Assembly: GCF_014646115.1 (NCBI RefSeq)
Contig: NZ_BMMV01000009.1
Location: 62,001 to 126,000, forward strand
DNA: 64,000 bases
DNA from: Streptomyces camponoticapitis
Lineage (GTDB): Bacteria; Actinomycetota; Actinomycetes; Streptomycetales; Streptomycetaceae
Direction of reading: 5' to 3'
The translations under genes and the position numbers were made by a program. The notes below the pieces were generated by a model that was not told where the DNA came from, did no database searches, and was given only the letters and a program-made list of their open reading frames with translations. This document shows, one piece after another, positions 42,881-50,872 of this stretch (position 1 is its first letter; every line of letters starts with the position of its first letter).

Positions 42881-44074
42881 ATGCCCACGATCCGCTGGAC
42901 CGAAGGCGACCGCGCCCGACGCACGGTCGACACCGTCCCCGCCGTCCTCGCCGTCCCCGCCGTCCAGACCGTTCACACCGCCGAGTGGCACTCCGAGAGC
43001 GGGGCCCCGGCACCGGAACGGATCGTCGTCGCCGACGACCGGATGAAGGCCGCCACCGCCTGCCGGCTGGCCCGCGAGGGCACCGCCCTGCTCTGGCGGG
43101 GCGACTTCCACAACGCGAGACAACTGCTGTCGGCGATGAGCCGCCGCGTCGAACGCGAGACCGCCCGGCCGGGCGCCGGCCCGGCCGAGTCGTTCCGTCT
43201 GCACCGCCGGGCGCGCGGCCGTCGCGCCGGCCTGCTCGGCACGCTGCTCGTCACTCTTGAGGACGACCACTCCCTGGCGCTGCGCAGGGCTCCCGACGTC
43301 CGCCTCGCGTGCGCGCAGGCGTACGGCCCGCCGTCCGGCCGCCGTGTGGTCGCGCTCAGCGAACTGCTGGGCGTGATCGGCGCGCGGCAGTGGCGCGACA
43401 AGGGTGTGGAGGTGCCGGCTCTCGGCGCTCGCGTCCATCCTCACTACGGTGTGTTCTCCCCGGTCAGAGGGGAGTACGTCGACCTCGTCGCACAGGTGCC
43501 CCTGAGCCGGCACCCGTCGGCGAGACCCCTTGTCGCCTTCGACCTCGGAACGGGCACCGGTGTGCTCGCCGCCGTCCTGGCCGGACGCGGACTCGACCGT
43601 GTCGTGGCCACCGACATCAACCCCCGCGCCCTCGTCTGCGCCGAGGAGAACGTCCGTGCGCTGGGCTTCGCGGAGAAGGTCGAGATCGTCGGCCCGCGCC
43701 TGTACCCGGAGGGCCGCGCCGACCTGATCGTCTGCAACCCGCCGTGGATTCCCGCGCGACCGACCTCGGCGATCGAGCAGGGCGTCTACGACCCGGACGG
43801 CAGCATGCTTTGCGAGTTCCTGGACGGGCTCGCGAGCCATCTCGAACCCGGCGGGGAGGGCTGGCTCGTCCTGTCCGACCTCGCCGAACACCTCGGTCTG
43901 CGGACGCGGGACGAACTGCTGTCGGGAATCGGGGCCGCGGGCCTGCGCGTCGTGGACAGGGCCGACACGAAGCCGCGCCATCCACGCGCGGCCGACTCCG
44001 CCGACCCGCTGCACGCGGCGCGGGCGGCGGAGGTCACGTCGCTCTGGCGGCTGAGGCCCGTACGGAAGCCGTGA
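42881..44074 (+). CDS. class I SAM-dependent methyltransferase, HemK/RsmC-like
   Basis: A 397-residue protein. An N-terminal 190-residue helical part (MKAATACRLAREGTALLWRG, RQLLSAMSRRVERE) precedes the catalytic domain: motif I DLGTGTGVLAAVLA (about 230-243), acidic VVATDINPRAL, and motif IV NPPW with flanking DLIVCNPPWIPARP. NPPW/NPPY enzymes methylate amino groups of glutamine, adenine or guanine in protein or RNA. GGAG is six bases before the ATG at 42881. The N-terminal 33 residues are Val/Thr/Ala rich. The true target is unknown. Confidence 0.82.
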   Translation: MPTIRWTEGDRARRTVDTVPAVLAVPAVQTVHTAEWHSESGAPAPERIVVADDRMKAATACRLAREGTALLWRGDFHNARQLLSAMSRRVERETARPGAGPAESFRLHRRARGRRAGLLGTLLVTLEDDHSLALRRAPDVRLACAQAYGPPSGRRVVALSELLGVIGARQWRDKGVEVPALGARVHPHYGVFSPVRGEYVDLVAQVPLSRHPSARPLVAFDLGTGTGVLAAVLAGRGLDRVVATDINPRALVCAEENVRALGFAEKVEIVGPRLYPEGRADLIVCNPPWIPARPTSAIEQGVYDPDGSMLCEFLDGLASHLEPGGEGWLVLSDLAEHLGLRTRDELLSGIGAAGLRVVDRADTKPRHPRAADSADPLHAARAAEVTSLWRLRPVRKP

Positions 44075-44125
44075 AGGGCTGAGCGCCGCCCGGCCCGCTC
44101 GGGTCGGCCCGGGTCGGCTCGGCCC

Positions 44126-44155
44126 GGGTCGGGTCGGGTCGGGTCGGGTCGGGTC
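44126..44155. repeat. six tandem GGGTC units between convergent genes
   Basis: Six uninterrupted 5-bp units in a larger GGGTCGGC-rich stretch (44100-44160) that exactly fills the gap between the methyltransferase stop and the ATP-grasp stop. Probably replication slippage. Confidence 0.85.
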
Positions 44156-44163
44156 GCCTCGGC

Positions 44164-45015
44164 TCAGCTCAGCAGCGCGCGCAGCGAGACCACCGTCCGT
44201 GCGATGAACGCGTCGCGGGTCGTCTCGTCCAGCAGTTCCAGCGACAGGAACGGATTGAGGTCCTCCAGCTCCACGAGCAGCAGCTCCCCGTCCGGCGCCC
44301 GGCACGCGTCGACCCGCTGTATGCCGTGGTCGAGGGTGTTCCAGTCGATGAACTTCCGCGCGAAGTCGAGATCGACGGCCCTGGCCTCGTACGGCACGAG
44401 CTCCCACCGCCGGTCCGGGTCGGGTGCGTGGAGCGCGTACTGGAAGTCGTGATCGACGAAGTAGAAGGAGACCTCGTACGAGAAGGGGATACGCGGCTGT
44501 ACGAGGACGTCCCCGAGACCGCCGCCGGGCCCGCCCGGACCGCCGAGTCCGGCGAGCCGGTCGCGCGGCACGAACCGCATGCCTATCGAGTCGGCCCCGT
44601 CCTTCGGCTTGACGACGTACTCGTCCGCGTCCGGCAGCCGGCCCAGGTCCTGGGCCCGGTCGACGGTGGGGATGACCGGCAGCCCGGCGGCGCTCAGCTC
44701 CACCAGATACTGCTTGCCCGCCATGTCGCCGCGCCCGGTCAGCGGGTTGTAGACGCGCACGCCCTCGGCCAGCGCCCGGTCCCGGAAGTCGTCGTACTGC
44801 TTCCGGTAGCGGATCACCGGCCCGCTGTTGCGTACGACGACCCCGTCGAACTCGCCCATCAGGCGGGCGGCGTCCGCCTGATGGCACGTGGCGACGGTGA
44901 AGTCCCGCCGCAGCCGGGAGGAGAACAGGATGTCCTCGTCGCAGTAGCGGCGGCCCTTGGCCTCGTAGGCGAGGTCGGTGACATAGAGGACGCGGGGAGG
45001 TACGGCGGCGGACAT
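44164..45015 (-). CDS. ATP-grasp-like protein, function unknown
   Basis: A 283-residue soluble protein. Order of elements resembles a RimK-type ATP-grasp: N-terminal alpha/beta part (VLYVTDLAYEAKG, GVVVRNSGPVIRY), then nucleotide-binding EYVVKPKDGADSIGMRF, the hinge VLVQPRIPF, and the metal-binding end LLLVELEDLNPFLSLELLDE. Such enzymes form peptide-like bonds through acyl-phosphates. The ATG at 45015 follows the collapsed repeat relic at 45032-45057. It is convergent with the methyltransferase; no peptide substrate gene is obvious on its strand. Confidence 0.65.
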   Translation of the reverse strand: MSAAVPPRVLYVTDLAYEAKGRRYCDEDILFSSRLRRDFTVATCHQADAARLMGEFDGVVVRNSGPVIRYRKQYDDFRDRALAEGVRVYNPLTGRGDMAGKQYLVELSAAGLPVIPTVDRAQDLGRLPDADEYVVKPKDGADSIGMRFVPRDRLAGLGGPGGPGGGLGDVLVQPRIPFSYEVSFYFVDHDFQYALHAPDPDRRWELVPYEARAVDLDFARKFIDWNTLDHGIQRVDACRAPDGELLLVELEDLNPFLSLELLDETTRDAFIARTVVSLRALLS

Positions 45016-45031
45016 CGTGCTCCTGAGAGTG

Positions 45032-45057
45032 AGGGTCCGATCCAGACGACAGACCCT
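45032..45057. repeat. collapsed palindromic repeat (ends only)
   Basis: AGGGTC (45032-45037) is followed at once by GATCCAGACGACAGACCCT (45039-45057), which matches the right end of copies A/B with one change. It looks like an internal deletion of a full element, left in the 5' region of the ATP-grasp gene. Confidence 0.6.
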
Positions 45058-45151
45058 GAGGACGTGCCCGCAGATTACGCCGCGCCTCCGGGCGGCCGAC
45101 GGGCCGGTGCCGGGAGCGCGCGGCACGGCTCCGCGAGGCGGGGAAGCGGTG

Positions 45152-47143
45152 TCAGAGAGCCACGACCGTGGCCTCCGTCGCCTTCACACTCGTCCAGACC
45201 GGCACCCCGTCGGCCAGCCCGAGCTCGACGGCGGCCCCCGGGGTGATCTCGGCCACCAGGTCCGGGGCCTCTTCCGACGTGATCAGCACGCGCAGCCGGC
45301 TGCCGCTGGAGGTGATCTCGCGCACGGTGCCGGGCCAGACGTTACGCGCGCTGCCGCTGGGCCGGTCGCGGTGCACGGACACCGCCTCGGGCGCGATGAT
45401 CGCCAGCGCGCGCGTCCCGGGGGGCAGCGGATCCGCGACGACCAGGAGGCCGCCGCCGGTGAGTGCGAGCCCGTCGGCGGTCGCGGTGCCGGGCCAGGCG
45501 TTCCGGCCGAGCATCCGGGCCACCCACGGCGAACGGGGGTGGCGGGTGACGTCGGCGGGAGGTGCGTCCTGGACGACACGGCCTTCGTCCAGGACGAGCA
45601 CCCGGTCGGCCAACGACACCGCTTCCACCGGGTCGTGAGTGACCATCAGACAGACTCCGCCGAAGCCTTCGAGGTGGCTGCGCAAGGTGTGCCGTACCCG
45701 CGCGCGGGTCGTCTGGTCGAGCGCGGCCAGCGGCTCGTCGAGCAGCAGCAGGCGCGGGCTCGTCGCCAACGCCCTTGCCAGTGCGACCCGTTGGGCCTGG
45801 CCGCCGGAGACCTGGGCGGGCCTGCGGTGGGCGAGATGGCCCACGCCCAGCCGGTCGAGCCAGAGTTGGGCGGTCCGGCGGGCCTCGGCGCGGGTGGCGC
45901 CGTGGGCGCGGAGCCCGTACGCCGTGTTGCTCAGGGCGCTCAGGTGCGGGAAGAGCGCGCCGTCCTGGGGCACCCAGGCGACGCCCCTGCGGTGCGGCGG
46001 GAGCGCGGTCACGTCGAGCGCGCCGAGGCGCAGTTCGGCGTGGGCGCGCGGGGTCAGTCCGAGGAGGGCGCGCAGGAGGGTGGTCTTGCCCGCGCCGTTG
46101 GGACCGACGACGGCGATGGTGGTGCCCGGTTCGGCGTCGAGCGTGAGGCGGGTGAAGCCGGTGACGTCGGCGTGCAGCGCCCACCGCTCGTCGACGGCCA
46201 GCCGCTCGCCGTCTCCTTTCGCGGGACCGACGGCCGGCACCTCCGCCCCCGGGGGGACCTCCGATGCCGTCTCGTGGTCCGCCGAAGTGGCGTGCTTCCG
46301 GAGTCTGTTGGTGGCGTCCTTGGTGTCCTGCGGGGTGCCCGTCCACCGTCCGCGCAACGCGATCAGCACGGCCATCGCGATGACGAGCAGCAGCAGGGAG
46401 ACGGATGTCGCCGCCTCCGGCGAACTCTGGAGCAGCAGATACACCTGGAGCGGCAGCGTCTGTGTGGTACCCGGCAGATTCCCCGCGAAGGTGATGGTCG
46501 CGCCGAACTCGCCGAGCGCCCGCGCCCAGGTCAGCGCCGCCCCGGCGAGCAGCCCCGGTGCGACCATCGGCAGGGTGACGGTGGCGAACACCCGTACCGG
46601 CGAGGCTCCGAGGGACGCGGCGGTCTCCTCGTAGCTGGGGCGCAGTCCGCCCAGCGCGCCTTCGAGGCTGATGACGAGGAACGGCATGGCGACGAACGTC
46701 GCCGCCAGGACGGCGCCCGAGGTGTGGAACGGCAGGGTGATGCCGAACGTGTCCTCCAGCCAGGGGCCGAGGAGCCCGCGCCGCCCGAACCCGAGGAGCA
46801 GCGCGACGCCGCCCACGGTGGGCGGCAGCACCATAGGCAGCAGTACCAGGGAACGCACCAGCACCTTGCCGGGGAAGTCCACGCGCGCCAGCAGCCAGGC
46901 GAGCGGCACCCCGAGGACGAGGGAGAGCACGAGTGCCCAGCCGGAGGCGAGAAGGGAGAGTTCCAGCGCCTCGACGACTCCGGGGCTGGTCAGATGGGTA
47001 CCTACCTCGCCCCAGGAGGTGCGGGCGAGGATACCGATGAGCGGCAGGAGCAGGAAGGCGACGGCGAGCAGCGCGGGGACGGCGAGCGCGACGGGGATAC
47101 GGGTGCGGCCCGGGGCCCGGCGGGGAATGCTGAGGCGGCTCAT
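45152..47143 (-). CDS. modBC: fused molybdate ABC transporter permease-ATPase (ModB-ModC)
   Basis: A 663-residue fusion. N-terminal ModB permease (residues 1-265) with six hydrophobic segments and the EAA loop EETAASLGASPVRVF...LPMVAPGL. After a 50-residue linker comes the ModC ATPase: Walker A GPNGAGKTT, signature VSGGQAQR, Walker B LLLLDEPLAALD. The C-terminal 130 residues hold TOBE/Mop-type molybdate domains (GTVREITSSGSRLRV). AGGAG is five bases before the ATG. ModB and ModC are usually separate proteins. It follows modA on the same strand and completes the high-affinity molybdate importer. Confidence 0.93.
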   Translation of the reverse strand: MSRLSIPRRAPGRTRIPVALAVPALLAVAFLLLPLIGILARTSWGEVGTHLTSPGVVEALELSLLASGWALVLSLVLGVPLAWLLARVDFPGKVLVRSLVLLPMVLPPTVGGVALLLGFGRRGLLGPWLEDTFGITLPFHTSGAVLAATFVAMPFLVISLEGALGGLRPSYEETAASLGASPVRVFATVTLPMVAPGLLAGAALTWARALGEFGATITFAGNLPGTTQTLPLQVYLLLQSSPEAATSVSLLLLVIAMAVLIALRGRWTGTPQDTKDATNRLRKHATSADHETASEVPPGAEVPAVGPAKGDGERLAVDERWALHADVTGFTRLTLDAEPGTTIAVVGPNGAGKTTLLRALLGLTPRAHAELRLGALDVTALPPHRRGVAWVPQDGALFPHLSALSNTAYGLRAHGATRAEARRTAQLWLDRLGVGHLAHRRPAQVSGGQAQRVALARALATSPRLLLLDEPLAALDQTTRARVRHTLRSHLEGFGGVCLMVTHDPVEAVSLADRVLVLDEGRVVQDAPPADVTRHPRSPWVARMLGRNAWPGTATADGLALTGGGLLVVADPLPPGTRALAIIAPEAVSVHRDRPSGSARNVWPGTVREITSSGSRLRVLITSEEAPDLVAEITPGAAVELGLADGVPVWTSVKATEATVVAL

Positions 47144-47310
47144 CGGGCTCCTGCGGGTCCTTCGCGGTCTCCTGCGGTTCGTGGCATCTGCCGCGCGAGG
47201 GGGAAATGGCCTGGGCCACGGGCGAGTTGGCGTGCGAGTCGGCGGTCCGGACCGGCGGGCTCCATGGCCGGCGCCCGCGCTGGACCGCCCGCTCGCACGC
47301 GAGTTGACGG

Positions 47311-48135
47311 TTACGGCTGCTGGAAGCCCGCGTCCTGGAGGAGCTTCTGCGCCTCGGGGGTGCTGAGCCATGCGACGAACGCGGCCGCCGCTTCGGCGTG
47401 TTCGGACGTCTTGAGTGTGGCGGCCGGGTATTCGGCGACGGCGTTCTGCGCGTCGGGGATCTCGATCGCGTCCACCTTGTCCGTGGCGGTGGCGGCGTCC
47501 GTCTTGTAGACGATCCCGGCGTCGGCCTCGCCGAGCTCGACCTTGCTGAGGACGGCGCGGACGTTCGGCTCCTCGGAGACCGGCTTGACCTCGATCTTCT
47601 GCGCGTCCAGAACCTGTTCGCCGTACCGGCCGACGGGGACCTCGGGCGCCGCGAGGACGACCTTGAGGTTGGTGTCCGCGAGGTCCTTGAGATTCTCGAT
47701 CTTCTCCGGGTTGCCCTCCCCGGTGGCGATGACGAGACGGTTCTTGGCGATGACGGTCGGCGTTCCGGTGTCGGCCTTCAGACCGTCCATCGTCTTGGTG
47801 TCCGCGGTGACCAACGCGTCGGCGGGGGCGCCCTGTTGGACCTGTGCGGCGAGTTCCTGCGAGCCGGCGAAGGAGAACGTCACCTTGGTGCCGGGGTTCT
47901 CCTTCTCGTACGCGGCGCCCGCCGTCTTGAAGACGTCGGTGAGCGAGGACGCGGCGAGAACGGTCAGGTCGGCCTTCGGCGCGCCGGTGGCCGACTCGGT
48001 GGACTTGGCACCGGTGTCGCTGTCGTCACCGTCGCTGTCGCTGTCGCCGCACGCGGCCAGCGTGGCGAGCAGGGCCGCCGCGAGCGCGGCGGCCGCGGTA
48101 CGGCGTACGGCGGCGGTTCTGGAGCTGAGGGACAT
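47311..48135 (-). CDS. modA: molybdate-binding lipoprotein ModA
   Basis: A 274-residue substrate-binding protein. Lipobox LAAC at about residue 28, then an acidic Asp/Ser tether. Mature part carries ModA hallmarks: LTVLAASSLTDVF, TFSFAGSQELAAQVQQGAPA, and VPVGRYGEQVLD. It delivers molybdate (or tungstate) to the fused ModBC. Transcribed after the Mop-domain regulator (124-bp gap) and before modBC (167-bp gap). Confidence 0.95.
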   Translation of the reverse strand: MSLSSRTAAVRRTAAAALAAALLATLAACGDSDSDGDDSDTGAKSTESATGAPKADLTVLAASSLTDVFKTAGAAYEKENPGTKVTFSFAGSQELAAQVQQGAPADALVTADTKTMDGLKADTGTPTVIAKNRLVIATGEGNPEKIENLKDLADTNLKVVLAAPEVPVGRYGEQVLDAQKIEVKPVSEEPNVRAVLSKVELGEADAGIVYKTDAATATDKVDAIEIPDAQNAVAEYPAATLKTSEHAEAAAAFVAWLSTPEAQKLLQDAGFQQP

Positions 48136-48259
48136 GAGGGTTCAAGACTCCCTGGTGAAGGCTGAACGCGAAGGCTGACGCGGTGACTGGACTCGGGGCG
48201 TGCTCGGAGACTGGGCTCGAAGGCTGGGCCCAGATGCTGCGCTGGACGTGCTGAGCGGC

Positions 48260-48658
48260 TCAGACGCGGTCGATGTGCACGCTGGTCGACTTCACGCGGG
48301 CGGTGGCCTGCATCCCGACCTCCAGGCCCAACTCCTCGACGGCCTCCCTGGTCAGGAGTGACACGAGCCGGTGCGGGCCGGCCTGGATCTCGACCTGGGC
48401 CGCGACGTCGCCGAGTTTGACCGCGGTGACGATGCCGGGGAAGGCGTTGCGTGCCGAGCTGTACGGCACCTCCTCCTCGCCGTTGCCGCCGCCCTGGCCG
48501 ACCTCGATCGAGAACGCGGCCAGGTCGCGGCCGTCGATGAGCCGTCGGCCGCTGTCGTCGCGGTGGGTGGCGACCCGGCCGGCGTCGGCCCACCGCCGGG
48601 CGGTGTCGGTGCTGACGCCGAGAAGGCGCGCCGCCTGACCGATTGTGTAGGACTGCAT
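48260..48658 (-). CDS. molybdate-responsive regulator with MerR-like HTH and Mop/TOBE domain
   Basis: A 132-residue protein. N-terminal excisionase/MerR-like HTH (YTIGQAARLLGVSTDTARRW, about 3-22, then RLIDGRDLAAF) joined to a single TOBE/Mop domain (ARNAFPGIVTAVKLGDVAAQ, SLLTREAVEELGLEVG). Mop domains bind molybdate, so it should report intracellular molybdate and control the adjacent modA-modBC genes, a ModE-like role with a different DNA-binding fold. The ATG at 48658 lies seven bases after a -10 box, hence a leaderless mRNA. Confidence 0.87.
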   Translation of the reverse strand: MQSYTIGQAARLLGVSTDTARRWADAGRVATHRDDSGRRLIDGRDLAAFSIEVGQGGGNGEEEVPYSSARNAFPGIVTAVKLGDVAAQVEIQAGPHRLVSLLTREAVEELGLEVGMQATARVKSTSVHIDRV

Positions 48659-48665
48659 GCGCGGA

Positions 48666-48694
48666 AAGATAGGCCGATGGCCTCGCATTTGCAA
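48666..48694 (-). promoter_or_regulatory. promoter of the molybdate operon
   Basis: Minus strand: -35 TTGCAA (48694-48689), exact 17-bp spacer, -10 TATCTT (48671-48666), then 7 bases to the ATG. One of the clearest housekeeping-type promoters in the window. It would start transcription at the initiation codon. Confidence 0.7.
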
Positions 48695-48756
48695 TGTTTG
48701 AGGCGATTAGCCATGGCAGATGCGGTGCGCGTCGGAGGAACAACCAAGGGCGGCGG

Positions 48757-49253
48757 TCATGCTCGGCCGAGCCCGGAGGCGAGGCGCGCCCCGACCCACA
48801 CGCTCGTGATCGCGCTGATGTAGCGCGCGCCGCAGCGGTCGGTCGGCACGACGAGCTGACTGCCACCAGATCCAGCGCCACGCCGTCGAGGGTGGTGGCG
48901 AGCAGGGCGGGCACGGCACCGAAGTCGGGGTCGATCTCGCCCCAGGACAGCACCGTGTGATGCCCGTCCCCGCCAGTGACGGCCAGCAGGAAACGGGAAC
49001 GGTCCCGCCGGCGCCGCACGTCGAAGTCCGGCGCCGCGTCGGCGACCACCTCGCGCAGCAGGGTCCCTTCGAAGGTGTGATGCCGCGGCCCGCTGCTCGC
49101 GCATTCGAAGACCACGTCGGCGCGGTGCTGCTCCCACCCCTGCCGGAGATCGGCGACGGTCAGTGTGGCAGGGCGCCCGACCTCACCGTGCACGGCGAAC
49201 GCCGCCGTACATACGGAGGGAGGGCCGTCGGGTGGCGTCTTGAGTCGGCCCAT
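48757..49253 (-). pseudogene. frameshifted molybdopterin-dependent oxidoreductase-like gene
   Basis: ATG at 49253 with AAGGGGGAAA upstream starts MGRLKTPPDG. The frame reads a sulfite-oxidase-type molybdopterin domain (FAVHGEVGRPATLTVADLRQ, FECASSGPRHHTFEGTLL, DGHHTVLSWGEIDPDF) to about 48858. There it continues into unlike sequence, while the next frame (-1) supplies the expected end QLVVPTDRCGARYISAITSV with WVGARL and stops at 48757. One missing base explains it; joined, the protein is about 165 residues, normal for the family. Either a pseudogene or a sequencing error. Adjacent to the molybdate genes. Confidence 0.75.
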
Positions 49254-49442
49254 CGAATTTCCCCCTTCGAGCGGCGCACGTGCGGCGACTGCGACGGAGT
49301 GATGCCCCCGGACGTGCCGTGGAATCATATCTGCGAGGTTTTCCGACTCTTTGCCTTGCTTTTGCTGGCACAGGAGCCTCTGTCGCACCGCGAATGCGCT
49401 GACGATGGTCACTTCAGGAGCGGGTTCGGCAGACTGGAGGAC

Positions 49443-49925
49443 ATGGTGCGTCTTCAAGTGCTTACGACCAACGACTGGGCTCTGTGGCGCGAGGCCCGTC
49501 TCGCCGCTCTGACCGAGGCGCCCCACGCCTTCAAGTCCCGCGTCGGTGACTGGCACCGGGGCGGGGAGGAGCGGTGGCGGGCGCGGCTGGAGACTCCCGG
49601 CGCGTACAACGTCCTCGCGTCGCTGGACGGCCGGACCGTGGGGATGGCGAGCGGCCTGCCCGGGGGCGACGACGTGTACGAGCTGAGGTCGGTGTGGGTC
49701 GGTCCCGGGGCACGGGGCCTGGGTGTCTCCGACCAACTGATCGAGGCGGTCGGGACGTGGGCCCGGCGGTCGGGTGCGAGGGCGCTGAGGCTCGCGGTGA
49801 TTCCGGGCAACTCCGCCGCCGTCTCCCTGTATCTGCGCAACGGCTTCGTCCTCACCGAGGAGCGCGGTGACGTGCTGTCGGACGGTGTCACCAGGGAGCA
49901 GGTGATGGTGAAGACATTTCGCTGA
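49443..49925 (+). CDS. GNAT family N-acetyltransferase
   Basis: A 160-residue acetyl-CoA-dependent transferase. Motif A with the acetyl-CoA loop is ELRSVWVGPGARGLGVSDQL (V-x4-G-x-G-like); motif B follows as GARALRLAVIPGNSAAVSLY with YLRNGF, typical of RimI-like members. GGAGG lies close to the ATG at 49443. It is divergent from the frameshifted molybdoenzyme gene. The acceptor (small amine or protein) is unknown. Confidence 0.88.
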   Translation: MVRLQVLTTNDWALWREARLAALTEAPHAFKSRVGDWHRGGEERWRARLETPGAYNVLASLDGRTVGMASGLPGGDDVYELRSVWVGPGARGLGVSDQLIEAVGTWARRSGARALRLAVIPGNSAAVSLYLRNGFVLTEERGDVLSDGVTREQVMVKTFR

Positions 49926-49951
49926 TCGGACACGCTGCCTAGGATCGCGGG

Positions 49952-50758
49952 ATGAGCCGAGAGAACACGGGGGCCGGCGACCGGCAGGGTCTGCTGGCGG
50001 GGCGAGTCGCGATGATCACGGGTGCGTCGAGCGGCATAGGCGCGGCGGCGGCAAGGCTGTTCGCGGCCGAGGGAGCCGCGGTCGTACTGATGGCGCGTCG
50101 TACGGAGAAGCTGAAGGCGGTCGTCGAGGAGATCACCGAGCGGGGCGGGCGGGCACTGGCCGTACCGGGCGATGTGGCCGTCTCCGACGACGTACGCCGC
50201 GTGGTCGAGTCGGCGGTCGAGCACTTCGGAGGGCTGGACTGCGCGTTCAACAACGCCGGTTACGCGACCCTGGAGTCCTCGCTGCACGAGACGGCCGACG
50301 AGGTCTACGAACGCACGATGGACGTGAACGTCCGGGGCACCTGGAACTGTCTCAAGCACCAGTTGCCGGTGATGCTCGCCTCCGGCAGGGGCGGCTCGAT
50401 CGTCAACACGAGCAGTACGGCGGGCCGTTATGCGACCGGCGCGTCCGTGCCGTACGTGGCGGCCAAGCACGCGGTGCTGGGGATGACCCGCGCCGCGGCG
50501 TCCGAATACGGCGAGCAGGGCATACGGGTCAACGCGCTGGTGGTCGGCACGACCCGGAGCGAGATGATCGAGGAAGCGGTACGCCAAATGCCCGTCCTGG
50601 AACAGGCGTTCATCGCTCCGCAGATCCAGAAGCGGATGGCGGATCCCGCCGAGATCGCCGAAGCGGCGGCGTGGCTGTGCAGCGACCGCGCGTCCTTCGT
50701 CACCGGGACCGCGATGCCGGTCGACGGCGGCATCTCGGCCCAGGCGAAGTCCGGCTGA
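49952..50758 (+). CDS. SDR family oxidoreductase
   Basis: A 268-residue short-chain dehydrogenase. Cofactor motif TGASSGIG (about 23-30); arginines after VLMARR indicate NADP. NNAG, catalytic Ser in NTSSTAGRY and YVAAK motif (Tyr/Lys) are intact; the C-terminus PVDGGISAQ is standard. The ATG at 49952 is six bases after TAGGAT, so translation may be leaderless. It is 26 bp after the GNAT gene but may have its own promoter. Substrate unknown. Confidence 0.93.
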   Translation: MSRENTGAGDRQGLLAGRVAMITGASSGIGAAAARLFAAEGAAVVLMARRTEKLKAVVEEITERGGRALAVPGDVAVSDDVRRVVESAVEHFGGLDCAFNNAGYATLESSLHETADEVYERTMDVNVRGTWNCLKHQLPVMLASGRGGSIVNTSSTAGRYATGASVPYVAAKHAVLGMTRAAASEYGEQGIRVNALVVGTTRSEMIEEAVRQMPVLEQAFIAPQIQKRMADPAEIAEAAAWLCSDRASFVTGTAMPVDGGISAQAKSG

Positions 50759-50872
50759 CCCCGCCGGACGGGGGAGACGGATGGGGCCGGCGGCGGATGT
50801 GGCCGGTCCGGGTGGCCTTCGACGATGGATTCCCGCAGGCACAAGGGGAATTCAGGTGGAAGGGGAACTCCG

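Noticed and set aside
44100..44160. GGGTC array considered as a CRISPR or origin iteron
   Set aside because: Units are contiguous 5-mers without spacers, there are no cas or rep genes, and dnaA boxes are absent.
42699..45015. Call of a graspetide biosynthetic cluster
   Set aside because: The peptide has no Thr/Glu-rich core, the ATP-grasp gene is on the other strand and there is no transporter; kept only as a low-confidence finding.
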